A DNA stretch of 64,000 nt from Caenibius tardaugens NBRC 16725 (GCF_003860345.1 NZ_CP034179.1:2526001-2590000); one strand, 5' to 3'. Shown: positions 9,629 through 18,620, counted from the stretch's first letter. Program-made: numbers and translations. The notes: generated by a model from the sequence alone, not told the origin.

Positions 9629-10197
9629 GCGCGCCACGCGGGTTGTCCGCAGAGGAGGCCGCCCTGTGGGAACGGCTGGCGGCCACGGTGGAACCGCTCC
9701 ACCCGAAACCTAAGCTCCCACTTGTCGCAGTTCCGCCGGTGGTTCCGGAAAAAGCCCTTCAGCCCAAACGGGTAAAGGCGCCAAAGCATGTACCGGTACC
9801 GCCGCGGCAGCCTCCCGTGCCTCCGGCACCGCCGTCGGTGCCGCTCGATCGGCAAGGGCTGGATTCCGGGTGGGAGCGCAAACTGTCGCGCGGGACAACG
9901 GCCCCCGATTTCACGCTGGACCTGCACGGCGCTTCGCTGGACGCAGCACACGCCCGCCTCGATCACGGCCTGATTCAGGCCAAGGCGATGGGTGCGCGGG
10001 TAGTCCTGTTGATCACTGGCAAGCCACGCGGCGCGGCAGCGGCCGATCGCGGGGAAAAGCGTGGGGCTATCCGGGCCAAGATACTCGACTGGCTGGCGGC
10101 AGGCGCACATGGGCCCGATATCGCCGCCATACGAACAGCGCACCGCCGCCACGGGGGCGACGGTGCGCTCTATCTTATCCTGCGGCGCAGGCGCTGA
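9625..10197 (+). CDS. Smr/MutS2-C domain protein
   Basis: This 190-residue protein has a disordered N-terminus very rich in Pro, Lys and Val (about 25-75), then a C-terminal Smr domain. The Smr hallmarks are LDLHG at about 98-102, the phosphate-binding-like loop ITGKPRG, and GGDGALYLILRRR at the end. Smr domains are usually nucleases that nick or cut nucleic acid, and stand-alone Smr proteins may act in RNA or DNA quality control; the exact role here is not known. It is translationally coupled to mltA by an ATGA overlap. Its stop lies only four bases from the convergent ahpF stop. Confidence 0.88.
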   Translation: MSAPRGLSAEEAALWERLAATVEPLHPKPKLPLVAVPPVVPEKALQPKRVKAPKHVPVPPRQPPVPPAPPSVPLDRQGLDSGWERKLSRGTTAPDFTLDLHGASLDAAHARLDHGLIQAKAMGARVVLLITGKPRGAAAADRGEKRGAIRAKILDWLAAGAHGPDIAAIRTAHRRHGGDGALYLILRRRR

Positions 10198-10201
10198 ACG
10201 A

Positions 10202-11794
10202 TCAGGCCGGTTCGGGGACCTTTTCCTCGGCAGGCTGCGTGCGGATCAGGTAATCGAAGGCGGACAGCGACGCCTTGGCCCCTTCGCCCATGGCGATGAT
10301 GATCTGCTTGTAAGGCACTGTGGTCACATCGCCCGCAGCGAAGACGCCGGGGATGGAGGTGGCGGCGCGATCGTCGATCACGATTTCACCCCGTGTGGTC
10401 AGTTCGATGCCCGAATCCTGCAACCATTCGGTATTGGGTACGAGCCCGATCTGGACGAACACGCCCTGCAGATCGATCGTGTGTTCGGTGCCATCGCTCC
10501 GGTCCTTGTAGGCAAGGCCGGTGACCTGTTCGCCATCGCCCAGCACTTCGGTGGTTTGTGCCGAAACGATGATGTCGACATTGGCCATCGAACGCAGCTT
10601 GTCCTGCAGCACCTGATCGGCGCGCAACTGCGGATCGAATTCGACCAGAGTGACGTGACCGACGATGTTGGCAAGATCGATCGCCGCTTCCACGCCGGAG
10701 TTGCCGCCGCCGATCACCGCCACGCGCTTGCCCTTGAACAGGGGGCCATCGCAGTGCGGGCAATAGGCCACTCCGCGCGTCCGGTACTCGAATTCGCCGG
10801 GCACACCCAGATTGCGCCACCGGGCACCGGTGGTGAGAATGAGCGCGCGGGCCTTGAGCGAGGCGCCATTGGCCAGAACCACTTCATGCAACCCGCCGAC
10901 CTGGCTCGCCGGGATGAGTTTTTCGGCAAGCTGCAGGTTCATCACGTCGATATCGTATTCCGCGACGTGCTGTTCCAACTGGGCAGCCAGCTTGGGCCCT
11001 TCGGTATAGGGAATCGAAATGAAGTTCTCGATACCCATGGTGTCGAGCACCTGCCCGCCAAAGCGTTCCGCCGCGATACCGGTGCGGAATCCCTTGCGGG
11101 CGGTGTAGATCGATGCCGCGGCGCCAGCCGGGCCACCGCCCACGATCAGCACTTCGAACGGTTCCTTGCCCGCAATCTTTTCCGCCGCTTTCGCGCCGGC
11201 ATTGCTGTCGAGCTTGGCCAGAATCTCGCCGATTTCCATGCGCCCATTGGCGAAGGGTTCGCCGCCCAGGAACACGGCAGGGACCGCCATGACCTTGCGG
11301 TCTTCGACTTCGTCCTTGAAAGCGCCGCCTTCGATCAGCGTGGCCGAAATACGCGGGTTGTTGATCGCCATCAGCGCCAGCGCCTGCACCACATCGGGGC
11401 AGTTGTGGCACGACAGCGAGAAATACATTTCGAAATCGAAATCGCCGTCGAGCGCCTTGATCTGATCGATCACGTCCTGTTCGACTTTCGGCGGATGGCC
11501 GCCCGTCCACAGGAGCGCAAGCACCAGCGAGGTGAATTCGTGGCCCAGTGGCAGCCCGGCAAAGGTCACCCCGGCGGCATGGTCGCTCGCCCGGCGGATC
11601 TGGAAACTGGGTTTGCGCGCGTTGGCGCCGTCGAAGCTGGCGGTGACCTTGTCGGACAGGCCGGCGATTGTGGTCAGCAGCTCACGCGTTTCTTGCGATT
11701 TGACGTCGTCGCCGAGAGAGGCGACGAGCTCGATCGGCTCGCGCAGCATGCCGAGATATTGCTGGAGCTGTTGCTTCAGATTGGCATCGAGCAT
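10202..11794 (-). CDS. ahpF: Alkyl hydroperoxide reductase subunit F
   Basis: AhpF is the NADH-dependent flavoprotein that re-reduces AhpC. The 530-residue protein has the tandem thioredoxin-fold N-terminus with a CHNC redox pair at about 129-132. The FAD site is GGGPAG at about 219-224. The thioredoxin-reductase-type centre is CPHC at about 345-348, followed by the NADH site IGGGNSG and the FAD-binding GVFAAGDVT. The start at 11794 (MLDANLK) has AAGGA upstream. ahpC lies upstream on the same strand with a strong hairpin between them, so AhpF output may be set by read-through or by a second promoter. Confidence 0.95.
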   Translation of the reverse strand: MLDANLKQQLQQYLGMLREPIELVASLGDDVKSQETRELLTTIAGLSDKVTASFDGANARKPSFQIRRASDHAAGVTFAGLPLGHEFTSLVLALLWTGGHPPKVEQDVIDQIKALDGDFDFEMYFSLSCHNCPDVVQALALMAINNPRISATLIEGGAFKDEVEDRKVMAVPAVFLGGEPFANGRMEIGEILAKLDSNAGAKAAEKIAGKEPFEVLIVGGGPAGAAASIYTARKGFRTGIAAERFGGQVLDTMGIENFISIPYTEGPKLAAQLEQHVAEYDIDVMNLQLAEKLIPASQVGGLHEVVLANGASLKARALILTTGARWRNLGVPGEFEYRTRGVAYCPHCDGPLFKGKRVAVIGGGNSGVEAAIDLANIVGHVTLVEFDPQLRADQVLQDKLRSMANVDIIVSAQTTEVLGDGEQVTGLAYKDRSDGTEHTIDLQGVFVQIGLVPNTEWLQDSGIELTTRGEIVIDDRAATSIPGVFAAGDVTTVPYKQIIIAMGEGAKASLSAFDYLIRTQPAEEKVPEPA

Positions 11795-11819
11795 GATTAA
11801 TTCCTTGTACGACAGACGC

Positions 11820-11861
11820 AAAAACGGCCCGGGGCTGAGGGAGGGGGGAAGCCCCGGGCCG
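11820..11861 (-). terminator. Terminator/attenuator between ahpC and ahpF
   Basis: A perfect 12-bp GC stem (CGGCCCGGGGCT / AGCCCCGGGCCG) with a purine-rich loop is followed on the minus strand by five T. An 8-bp hairpin (11868-11887) precedes it. This ends ahpC transcripts fully or partly before ahpF. Confidence 0.75.
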
Positions 11862-11908
11862 CCTTTTCTACCCGCTTGCGCGGGTAGAGGGGCTGGAGAT
11901 TCCGAAAA

Positions 11909-12475
11909 TCAGATCTTGCCGACCAGATCCAGCGAGGGGGCAAGCGTTTCAGCGCCTTCTTCCCACTTCGCCGGGCAGACCTGGCCCGGGTGGGCGCGGA
12001 CATACTGGGCAGCCTTGATCTTGCGAACCAGTTCGGTTGCATTACGGCCAACGCCTTCCGAGGTGATTTCCATGACCTGGATCACGCCATCGGGATCGAC
12101 CACGAAGGTGGCACGATCGGAAAGGCCCATCGATTCACGCAGCACGCCGAAGTTGTTCGAGATCGTGTGGAGCTGGTCGCCAAGCATCGGGAACTTGATC
12201 TTGCTGATCGCCGGCGAGCTGTCGTGCCATGCCTTGTGGCTGAAGTGCGTGTCGGTCGACACCGAGTACACTTCGACGCCCAGCGTCTGCAGTTCGGCAT
12301 ACTGGTCGGCCATGTCTTCGAGCTCGGTCGGGCACACGAAGGTGAAGTCAGCCGGGTAGAAGAAGAAGACCGCCCACTTGCCCTTTACGTCGGCTTCGTT
12401 GACGTCAAAGAAGCCTTTGCCTTCCTGAAAAGCCGTTGCGTTGAATGGTTTGATCTCGCTACCGATAATACCCAT
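11909..12475 (-). CDS. ahpC: Alkyl hydroperoxide reductase subunit C (2-Cys peroxiredoxin)
   Basis: AhpC reduces hydrogen peroxide and organic hydroperoxides. The 188-residue product has the peroxidatic Cys48 in FVCPTE and the resolving Cys at about 167 in HPGQVCPA, which makes it a typical 2-Cys enzyme. I choose the ATG at 12475 because GGAG lies six bases upstream; the alternative ATG two codons earlier would touch that site. An inverted repeat at 12553-12586 lies in the upstream region and may be an operator. Regulation by OxyR is usual for this gene, but no oxyR is present in the window. Confidence 0.96.
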   Translation of the reverse strand: MGIIGSEIKPFNATAFQEGKGFFDVNEADVKGKWAVFFFYPADFTFVCPTELEDMADQYAELQTLGVEVYSVSTDTHFSHKAWHDSSPAISKIKFPMLGDQLHTISNNFGVLRESMGLSDRATFVVDPDGVIQVMEITSEGVGRNATELVRKIKAAQYVRAHPGQVCPAKWEEGAETLAPSLDLVGKI

Positions 12476-12552
12476 GATCATCTCCGTTGGTTGGTTTGGA
12501 ATTCGATGACCGCCAAATAGGCAATGCAGCGCCCAAACCCAAACGGTAAATG

Positions 12553-12586
12553 CCGATAAGTTTGATTGGATAAATCAATAAGTCGG
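12553..12586 (-). promoter_or_regulatory. Candidate operator dyad upstream of ahpC
   Basis: The sequence contains TTGATT-GGATA-AATCAA (12562-12578), flanked symmetrically by CCGA (12553) and TCGG (12586), with TAAG in both arms. It starts about 78 bases upstream of the ahpC ATG. LysR-type regulators such as OxyR bind interrupted AT-rich dyads, so this is a reasonable but unproven operator. Confidence 0.35.
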
Positions 12587-12679
12587 AAATGATCGATTTT
12601 TGCGATGAATCAATGCGGCTTGCGAAAAACCGCTACACCGGGTTTTCTCGGAAGAGGCCCAGGGGGGCTCAGAAGCCCG

Positions 12680-13750
12680 TCAGCCGCACTGGGCGCGATG
12701 CAGCAGCTTGTGATCGGCCAGAACCAGCGCCATCATCGCTTCCACCACCGGCACCCCGCGAATGCCCACGCAGGGATCATGGCGGCCCTTGGTGAAGATT
12801 TCCGAGGCTTCGCCTTCGCGATTGATCGTTTCCACGGGCGTGAGGATCGAACTGGTCGGTTTGAAGGCCACGCGGACCACCACCGGCTGGCCGGTGGAAA
12901 TGCCGCCAGCGATTCCGCCAGCATGATTGTCGAGAAACAGCGGGCGGCCGTCGTTGCCCGGGCGCATCCGGTCGGCGTTCTGTTCGCCGGTCAGTCGCGC
13001 GGCTTCGAAACCGTCCCCGATTTCGACGCCTTTCACGGCATTGATGCCCATCATCGCCGCCGCCAGATCGGCGTCGAGCTTGCCGTAAAGCGGCGCCCCC
13101 CAGCCTGCGGGCACGCCACTGGCGATGCATTCGACCACTGCGCCCAACGATGAACCCGCCTTGCGCGCGGCATCGACAAGACCTTCCCAGCGCGCGGCGG
13201 CAGCCGGGTCGGGGCAGAAGAAGGGGTTATTGCCGATTTCGGTCAGGTCCATGGCATCGCGATCGATGGCATCGCCGCCAATTTCCGAAACATAGGCCAC
13301 GATCTGCACTTCCGGCACGATCAGGCGGGCTACGCCGCCTGCGGCAACGCGCGCTGCCGTTTCGCGTGCGCTGCTGCGCCCGCCGCCGCGATAATCGCGA
13401 AAGCCGTACTTGGCATCATAAGCGTAATCGGCATGGCCAGGGCGATAGGCCTTGGCGACATCGGAATAGTCTTTCGAACGCTGATCGACATTCTCGATCA
13501 TCAGGCTGATCGGCGTGCCGGTCGTCCGCCCCTCGAACGTGCCGGACAGGATGCGGACCTGATCGGGTTCCTGCCGCTGTGTGGTGAAGCGCGACTGCCC
13601 CGGACGGCGTGCGTCGAGATAGGGCTGGATCACATCTTCATGGATCGCCAGCCCCGGCGGGCACCCGTCGACCACCGCGCCCAGCGCGGGGCCATGGCTT
13701 TCCCCCCATGTGGTGAAGCGAAGTACGCGGCCGAATGTGTTCACGCTCAT
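12680..13750 (-). CDS. aroC: Chorismate synthase
   Basis: AroC makes chorismate from 5-enolpyruvylshikimate-3-phosphate, the last shared step of aromatic amino acid synthesis, using reduced FMN. The 356-residue length is typical. Signature patches are [18 protein letters not shown] near the N-terminus, then [32 protein letters not shown] and [17 protein letters not shown] start at the ATG at 13750 (MSVNTFG). The gene is divergent from ruvA, across a 153-base promoter region. Confidence 0.97.
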   Translation of the reverse strand: MSVNTFGRVLRFTTWGESHGPALGAVVDGCPPGLAIHEDVIQPYLDARRPGQSRFTTQRQEPDQVRILSGTFEGRTTGTPISLMIENVDQRSKDYSDVAKAYRPGHADYAYDAKYGFRDYRGGGRSSARETAARVAAGGVARLIVPEVQIVAYVSEIGGDAIDRDAMDLTEIGNNPFFCPDPAAAARWEGLVDAARKAGSSLGAVVECIASGVPAGWGAPLYGKLDADLAAAMMGINAVKGVEIGDGFEAARLTGEQNADRMRPGNDGRPLFLDNHAGGIAGGISTGQPVVVRVAFKPTSSILTPVETINREGEASEIFTKGRHDPCVGIRGVPVVEAMMALVLADHKLLHRAQCG

Positions 13751-13874
13751 GGCCGCGCTATTGTCGGAAAATGTGCGGTTGTCCACGCCCAACCGCTGTC
13801 TGGCGCACCACTTGGCAGGCATGGGCGGGGATTTCCGCCCTTTCCCTCTGGTAAAATGCCCCATGGTGAGGCAG

Positions 13875-13889
13875 GAACAGAACATGACC
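13875..13889 (+). promoter_or_regulatory. Weak LexA-box-like site before ruvA
   Basis: GAAC-N7-GACC differs by one base from the alphaproteobacterial LexA consensus GAAC-N7-GAAC. It lies 15-29 bases before the ruvA start, and ruvAB is a common SOS target. A single match of this length can arise by chance. Confidence 0.25.
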
Positions 13890-13903
13890 ATAAGGTATGC
13901 CGC

Positions 13904-14521
13904 ATGATTGCCAAGCTGAAGGGCCTGCTCGACGAAACCGGTACGGACTGGGCGATTATCGATGTGCAGGGGGTTGGTTACCTCGTGCAGTGTTCGGCCC
14001 GCACCCTTTCCGCACTGGGCGACGTCGGCGAAGGGGTGACAGTGTTCACCGATCTGCAGGTTTCGGAAAACGACATGCGCCTGCTCGGTTTCGCCACCAG
14101 CGCGGAACGGGACTGGTTCCGCCTTCTGACACTGGTGCAGGGCGTGGGCAGCAAGGTGGCGCTGGCCATTCTTTCCGCGCTGTCCGCGGATGAATTGCGC
14201 GCCGCCTGCGCGGCGGGCGATGCCGCGATGGTTTCGCGGGCCAACGGGGTCGGCCCGAAACTGGCGGGCCGTATCGTCAACGAATTGAAAGACAAGGCGG
14301 GCGGCATGCCCGGCGGGGGCGCGATCGGTGGCGGCGTTGCTGGTGGGGTGATCATCCATCAGGCCGGTTCGGCCAGCGCCGATGCCGTATCGGCACTGGA
14401 AAACCTCGGCTTCAAACCCGCCGTAGCGGCAGCGGCCGTGGCCCATGCGCAAGGCGAACTGGGTGAGGATGCGGAACTGAACGATCTTGTGCGCGTCGCG
14501 CTGAAGAAAGCGGCGGGGTGA
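13904..14521 (+). CDS. ruvA: Holliday junction branch migration protein RuvA
   Basis: RuvA binds four-way DNA junctions and loads the RuvB motor. The 205-residue product opens with [11 protein letters not shown], the canonical RuvA start, followed by the OB-fold domain. A helix-hairpin-helix motif lies at [20 protein letters not shown], and a second at [20 protein letters not shown] Gly-rich flexible linker and the C-terminal RuvB-binding domain ([16 protein letters not shown]) complete it. ruvC is not adjacent upstream. The stop overlaps the start of the NUDIX gene (GTGA). Confidence 0.96.
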   Translation: MIAKLKGLLDETGTDWAIIDVQGVGYLVQCSARTLSALGDVGEGVTVFTDLQVSENDMRLLGFATSAERDWFRLLTLVQGVGSKVALAILSALSADELRAACAAGDAAMVSRANGVGPKLAGRIVNELKDKAGGMPGGGAIGGGVAGGVIIHQAGSASADAVSALENLGFKPAVAAAAVAHAQGELGEDAELNDLVRVALKKAAG

Positions 14522-14916
14522 ACGTGATGCAGATCGCGGTGGCCCGGGCTATCAATGCCACCGGGCAAGTTTTGCTCGTACGCAAGAAGGGAACTGTCGC
14601 TTTCATGCAGCCTGGCGGGAAAATTGAACGCGGCGAAGAAGCAATGACTGCGCTGATCCGGGAGCTGGATGAGGAGCTTGGCCTGTGTGTGGCGGCAAGC
14701 GATCTCACCTTTCTCGGACAGGCTTCGGCAGCTGCGGCGAATGAACCGGGCGTTATTGTAGAAGCGGCAATTTATGGGTTGCTGGTGTCGACCCCTGTGA
14801 TTGTAGGTGCCGAACTTGAGGAGGCGGTGTGGATCGATCCGGCTGATCCAGGAGCGCTTGTTCTGGCTCCCTTGACGCGTGATTGCGTTTTGCCACTGGC
14901 GGTGTCCGAGCAATGA
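14518..14916 (+). CDS. NUDIX hydrolase inserted between ruvA and ruvB
   Basis: NUDIX enzymes hydrolyse nucleoside diphosphates linked to another moiety, using Mg2+. The 132-residue protein has a complete NUDIX box (GX5EX7REUXEEXGU) beginning at [10 protein letters not shown] and ending in RELDEELGL, at about residues 38-60. The substrate cannot be predicted. The start is a GTG overlapping the ruvA stop; an ATG three codons later is possible. The stop overlaps the ruvB start (ATGA), so the three genes are translationally coupled. By eye its base composition is less GC-rich than ruvA and ruvB, with codons such as GTT, ATT and GTA more common, consistent with later insertion. Confidence 0.88.
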   Translation: MNVMQIAVARAINATGQVLLVRKKGTVAFMQPGGKIERGEEAMTALIRELDEELGLCVAASDLTFLGQASAAAANEPGVIVEAAIYGLLVSTPVIVGAELEEAVWIDPADPGALVLAPLTRDCVLPLAVSEQ

Positions 14917-15932
14917 CCGATAACCCCATTCTTTCCGCGCATCGCCAGATCGAGGATCAGGACGCGGCACTGCGGCCCAAGTCGTTGACCGAATTTGTCG
15001 GTCAGGCAGCAGCGCGGGACAATCTGCGCGTGTTTATCGAATCCGCCCGTTCGCGCGGGGAAGCGATGGATCACGTGCTGTTTTTCGGCCCGCCGGGGCT
15101 GGGAAAGACCACGTTGGCGCAGATCGTGGCCAAGGAACTGGGGGTCGGTTTTCGGGCGACCAGCGGACCGGTGATTGCCAAGGCGGGCGATCTGGCCGCG
15201 CTGCTGACCAATCTGGAACCGCACGACGTGCTGTTTATTGACGAGATTCACCGGCTCAATCCGGTGGTGGAAGAAGTGCTCTATCCCGCAATGGAAGATC
15301 GCGCGCTCGATCTGATTATCGGGGAAGGGCCCTCCGCCCGTTCGGTGCGGATCGATCTGCCGCCGTTCACACTGGTGGGGGCGACCACGCGGCAGGGGCT
15401 TCTTACCACGCCTTTGCGCGATCGCTTCGGCATTCCGGTGCGGCTCAATTTCTATACCGTTCCCGAACTGGAAAGCGTGGTGACGCGCGGCGCCCGGCTG
15501 CTGGGCATGGGGATCGATTCGGGCGGGGCGCAGGAAATCGCCCGGCGTGCGCGGGGCACCCCGCGTGTGGCGGGGCGCCTGTTGCGCCGGGTGCGCGATT
15601 TCGCGCATGTCGGCGGCAGCGATCTGGTCACAGCCCGCATCGCGGATGAGGCGCTGACCCGGCTGGAAGTCGATTCGCTCGGCCTGGATGCGATGGACCG
15701 GCGCTATCTCATGATGATCGCCGATATCTATAAAGGGGGGCCGGTGGGTGTGGAAACGCTCGCCGCCGGGCTGGCGGAACCGCGTGACACGGTGGAAGAA
15801 GTGGTGGAACCCTATCTGATCCAGCTTGGCCTTGTCGCGCGCACGGCGCGGGGGCGGATGCTGAACGATCGAGGGTGGAAGCACCTTGGGCTGACGCCGC
15901 CGATGCCCGATCAGACCGGTCTGTTCGACTGA
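14913..15932 (+). CDS. ruvB: Holliday junction branch migration helicase RuvB
   Basis: RuvB is the AAA+ motor that drives branch migration on RuvA-bound junctions. The 339-residue product has Walker A GPPGLGKT at residues 59-66 and Walker B with DEIH at 110-113. Sensor I is GATTRQGLL, the Arg finger lies near TPLRDRFG, and a C-terminal winged helix is present. It begins at 14913, overlapping the NUDIX stop. The N-terminal [13 protein letters not shown] patch is typical. Confidence 0.97.
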   Translation: MTDNPILSAHRQIEDQDAALRPKSLTEFVGQAAARDNLRVFIESARSRGEAMDHVLFFGPPGLGKTTLAQIVAKELGVGFRATSGPVIAKAGDLAALLTNLEPHDVLFIDEIHRLNPVVEEVLYPAMEDRALDLIIGEGPSARSVRIDLPPFTLVGATTRQGLLTTPLRDRFGIPVRLNFYTVPELESVVTRGARLLGMGIDSGGAQEIARRARGTPRVAGRLLRRVRDFAHVGGSDLVTARIADEALTRLEVDSLGLDAMDRRYLMMIADIYKGGPVGVETLAAGLAEPRDTVEEVVEPYLIQLGLVARTARGRMLNDRGWKHLGLTPPMPDQTGLFD

Positions 15933-16209
15933 GCGGTGATTCTCACAGCGCGCCGGAGATCGACTTCCGCTGCCCCCAATCCGGCAAAATCGTTAACTTT
16001 CCTTGGGAAACTGCGGACGAATGGTTCCAATTCGGGACAGCTTGTTTTCCGGGGCACCTCTGGCTGCGAAAAAATGCCATTTGACCCCCGCATAAACGGT
16101 TAATGCGATTGCAGGACCGGGGGGCGTCTGCGCTCTTTGCACGACGAGGGGTTTGTCAGGGGCAAGATATCTTGTTTGCGGCAAATCGGCGAAAGAAGGT
16201 AATGAGCCC

Positions 16210-17145
16210 ATGTCGGTACGGATGGCCCTAGCGAAATTGTCGGCAGCAGCAGCTGGGGGTACCTTGCTTGTTGGTGGCGCCGTGCATGTCGCCGAGCCGC
16301 AGGCTGCAACCACCAGCTACAAATCGATCAAGCAGGTCAAGAGCGTGAAGCAGCCGAAGCTGGTCAAGCAGCAACGCCGCGTCCCCAAGAAGGTCAAGCG
16401 CATCCGCCGCGTCATCGATCGTCCGCTGGAATGCGGGCCGGGCCAGCAAATGGGCCCTGATGGCAAGACATGTTACGCCATGGCGATGGCGCCTGTGCCG
16501 TATCTTCCGCCTTTGCCGTCTCCTCCGCCCGGGGGTGGCAGTTCTGGCGGCGTAACCGTGATTGGCGGTTCGGGTGGCTTTGGCGGCGGTTTCGGCGGCG
16601 GCTTTTTCGGGGGGTTTTTCGGCGGCAGCTCGGGTGGGGGTGATATCAATATCACCACGACGGGTTCCAGTTCGACCTCGGGCAGCAGTTCCACGTCAGG
16701 CAGCAGTTCCACGTCGAGCAGCAGTTCCAGCTCAAGCGGTGGAGACGGTGGCAGCACGACGACGACCACGACCACGTCCGGGAATGTCACCACCAGCACG
16801 ACATCGGGCAACGTCACCACGAGCACATCGGGCAATATCACCACCAGCACGACGTCGGGTAACGTCACCACCAGCACCACCTCGGGCAATGTGACGACCA
16901 GCACGACCACGTCCGGGAATATCAGCACCAGCACGACGACATCGGGTAATGTCACGACCAGCACGACAACGACGTCGGGTAACGTGTCGACGACCAGCAC
17001 GACCAGCTCGAACGGTGGAACGACGACCACCACCTCGACCAGTTCAGGCAATGAAGTGCCCGCGCCGCCGATGTTGCTGTTGTTTGGTGCGGCGGCTGCC
17101 GTGCTTGTCGGCCGTCAGGGTTTCCGCCGCCAACGGCCTGCCTGA
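16210..17145 (+). CDS. Ser/Thr-Gly-Asn repeat protein with PEP-CTERM-like sorting tail
   Basis: This 311-residue exported protein has a signal peptide (residues 1-33) and a Lys/Arg/Val-rich segment (about 40-75). A short Cys-containing motif (LECGPGQQMGPDGKTCYAM) follows, then a Gly/Phe-rich stretch, poly-Ser/Thr, and eight copies of a TTSGN[VI]TTST-type repeat up to about residue 270. The C-terminus has the layout of a sphingomonad PEP-CTERM tail: VPAPPMLLLFGAAAAVLV and then Arg-rich residues, suited to exosortase cleavage. The repeats may be glycosylated or adhesive; this is inference. I start at the ATG at 16210 because the signal peptide begins there. No exosortase gene is in the window. 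Confidence 0.75.
   Translation: MSVRMALAKLSAAAAGGTLLVGGAVHVAEPQAATTSYKSIKQVKSVKQPKLVKQQRRVPKKVKRIRRVIDRPLECGPGQQMGPDGKTCYAMAMAPVPYLPPLPSPPPGGGSSGGVTVIGGSGGFGGGFGGGFFGGFFGGSSGGGDINITTTGSSSTSGSSSTSGSSSTSSSSSSSSGGDGGSTTTTTTTSGNVTTSTTSGNVTTSTSGNITTSTTSGNVTTSTTSGNVTTSTTTSGNISTSTTTSGNVTTSTTTTSGNVSTTSTTSSNGGTTTTTSTSSGNEVPAPPMLLLFGAAAAVLVGRQGFRRQRPA
16766..17020 (+). repeat. Tandem TCGGGCAA(T/C)GTCAC-type DNA repeats in coding sequence
   Basis: Eight imperfect copies of a roughly 24-36 base unit encode Ser-Gly-Asn-Val/Ile-Thr-Thr-Ser-Thr. Unit length varies by whole codons through expansion of Thr codons (ACG, ACC, ACA), as expected of slippage or recombination under selection for the reading frame. 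Confidence 0.8.
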
Positions 17146-17215
17146 GACGGGGCTATGGCCTGCCCAGCGCGGCAGGCTGGCAGCTATCCCTTTTGCGATC
17201 TAGCCGGTGCGCGCG

Positions 17216-17410
17216 TCAATCGCCTGCGCGCGGTCGTTTGCGACGCCGTAGCCATAGCGTGACACCGCCGACGCTAAGGGCGAGAAGCCCCGCGACGGAT
17301 GCCGCAACCGTCATCATCGTCCACAACAGGCCACCGCCCAGCATCCAGATTATTTCCCAGAAAGCCCGCAGGGCCGCTCCTTTCGCAGATTGGTGATTGC
17401 TGCAGCGCAC
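17216..17410 (-). CDS. Small putative membrane protein
   Basis: An open frame of up to 64 codons contains one long hydrophobic helix (residues about 28-53, MTVAASVAGLLALSVGGVTL) followed by LRRRKRPR, an inside-positive topology signal. The longest start is a GTG at 17410 without a ribosome site. A strong AAAGGAG (17377-17383) lies five bases before a CTG at 17371, which would give a 51-residue protein; an ATG at 17344 is a third option. No family is recognised. It sits in a 500-base gap. Confidence 0.4.
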   Translation of the reverse strand: MRCSNHQSAKGAALRAFWEIIWMLGGGLLWTMMTVAASVAGLLALSVGGVTLWLRRRKRPRAGD

Positions 17411-17535
17411 GATAGCGCAATGGGGCAGCGCATTTCCTGAACGAGGGGGAACTAGCCGCGATTATCGCCGGGCGCACCCCTTTTGCGTCCGGTCGCATGC
17501 ACGGGGCGGCTGTCGGGCAACGATCCGGGCAAGCC

Positions 17536-17560
17536 GGAACCAATCACAGCGTGATGCGTG
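17536..17560 (+). promoter_or_regulatory. Candidate EcfG-type promoter before the PRC-barrel gene
   Basis: GGAAC-N16-CGTG differs by one base from the GGAAC-N16-CGTT promoters found at the stress locus in this window. It lies about 100 bases before the PRC-barrel ATG and is correctly oriented. Confidence 0.35.
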
Positions 17561-17658
17561 AAGACATTGTGTGATGTTACGAAGATGGCGTGCCCGCATC
17601 GTGGAGTGCATCAGGCCGGACGAACCGGCGCGCCATCGTTTCCCGAAAGGAGAAGATC

Positions 17659-18024
17659 ATGGCACAGGCACACAGGCACTCGCATGGGGAAAACGACACG
17701 CATCTGGCGGTCCCGCGCGATGAAGCGCATAATCTTATCGCGTCCAGCCGGGTAGAAGGCACTGCGGTCTATCGTCCGGATGGGGAGAAAATCGGCCGCG
17801 TGGAATATGTCGTGATGAATTTCGGCGGATTCCTCGGAATGGGCAGCGAACATCGTCCGCTGCCATGGGATGCGCTGGAATATAGCACCGATCTGGGCGG
17901 CTATGTCGTGTCTGCGGAAGACGACAAATTGAAGAACAGCCCGAGTTACGGTGACGATGGGGAACCCGCGTGGGACGATGTCTATCGCACGCGCATCTAT
18001 GGGTACTGGGGCATCCCCTATTAG
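17659..18024 (+). CDS. PRC-barrel domain protein
   Basis: The 121-residue protein starts at 17659 with a textbook ribosome site (aaaggaga, 9 bases upstream). A His-rich N-terminus (QAHRHSHGE) leads into a PRC-barrel domain (about 27-105) with SSRVEGTAVYRPDGEKIGRV and LPWDALEYSTDLGGYVV. The C-terminus is Tyr-rich (TRIYGYWGIPY). PRC-barrel proteins of this size are often stress-induced in alphaproteobacteria, but the molecular role is unknown. An EcfG-like promoter lies upstream. The His-rich start could bind metal. Confidence 0.85.
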   Translation: MAQAHRHSHGENDTHLAVPRDEAHNLIASSRVEGTAVYRPDGEKIGRVEYVVMNFGGFLGMGSEHRPLPWDALEYSTDLGGYVVSAEDDKLKNSPSYGDDGEPAWDDVYRTRIYGYWGIPY

Positions 18025-18040
18025 GGGGTGCGTGCTGCCT

Positions 18041-18565
18041 TTATGGCGCTGACGTTTCCCAGACGACATCCGGTGCGGCGGAATCGATCACGTCGGCGAG
18101 TTCCCAGATGTTCCGATAGCCGTACCCGTGCAGGTTGATGAATGTGGGGATGTTGAGCGCAAGCGGTGCGCTTTTCAGCGGCACTGGCGGGCGATGATCG
18201 CTGAAGTTGTTGTTGCAGTAGATGTAAATCGGCCGGTCGGGGTCGTTGCCCAGCACGGCTTGCAGCGATTCAGCGGTAAAATCCGTGAAAGGCAGGTTGA
18301 TCGCGCCTTTCAGATGGCCCTTGGCAAAGGCATCCGCCGATCGCGCATCCAGCAGGATCGCATTGTCGCGGGCTGCCGCTTTGGCAAACGCGGTCCAGCC
18401 CAGCCGCCGGGCTTCGCGTACGGGGCCGAGATCGCGGACAAGCGCGCTGAAGGTGGCATAATCGATCTGGGGGTTTTGCTGAAGCCGAACCGGGGCTTCA
18501 GTCTGGGCGAGCGCCGGGGTCGTGGCGATCAGCAGCGGAACCAGAAGAACAAGAGCCTTGCGCAT
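18041..18565 (-). CDS. Exported rhodanese-like domain protein
   Basis: This 174-residue protein has a Sec signal peptide ending ATTPALA-QT at about residue 21 and one rhodanese domain. Signature patches are LLDARSADAFAKGHLKGAINLPF and the active-site loop YCNNNFSD, whose Cys would carry the persulfide. It is therefore probably a periplasmic sulfurtransferase or phosphatase-like protein; the substrate is unknown. It is convergent with the PRC-barrel gene (16-base gap). On the minus strand it lies downstream of acnA, separated from it by a strong hairpin. Confidence 0.85.
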   Translation of the reverse strand: MRKALVLLVPLLIATTPALAQTEAPVRLQQNPQIDYATFSALVRDLGPVREARRLGWTAFAKAAARDNAILLDARSADAFAKGHLKGAINLPFTDFTAESLQAVLGNDPDRPIYIYCNNNFSDHRPPVPLKSAPLALNIPTFINLHGYGYRNIWELADVIDSAAPDVVWETSAP

Positions 18566-18620
18566 GAACTGTCCCCATTGATTGACGGGGCACAGACTGC
18601 GGCGTGGGGCGTGAATTGTG

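Noticed and set aside
10061-11800. A 579-codon plus-strand frame opposite ahpF
   Set aside because: Antisense shadow; ahpF carries all its motifs.
16766-17020. Tandem repeats resembling a CRISPR array
   Set aside because: The repeats are in frame, vary by whole codons, lack unique spacers of constant size and encode a repeat protein.
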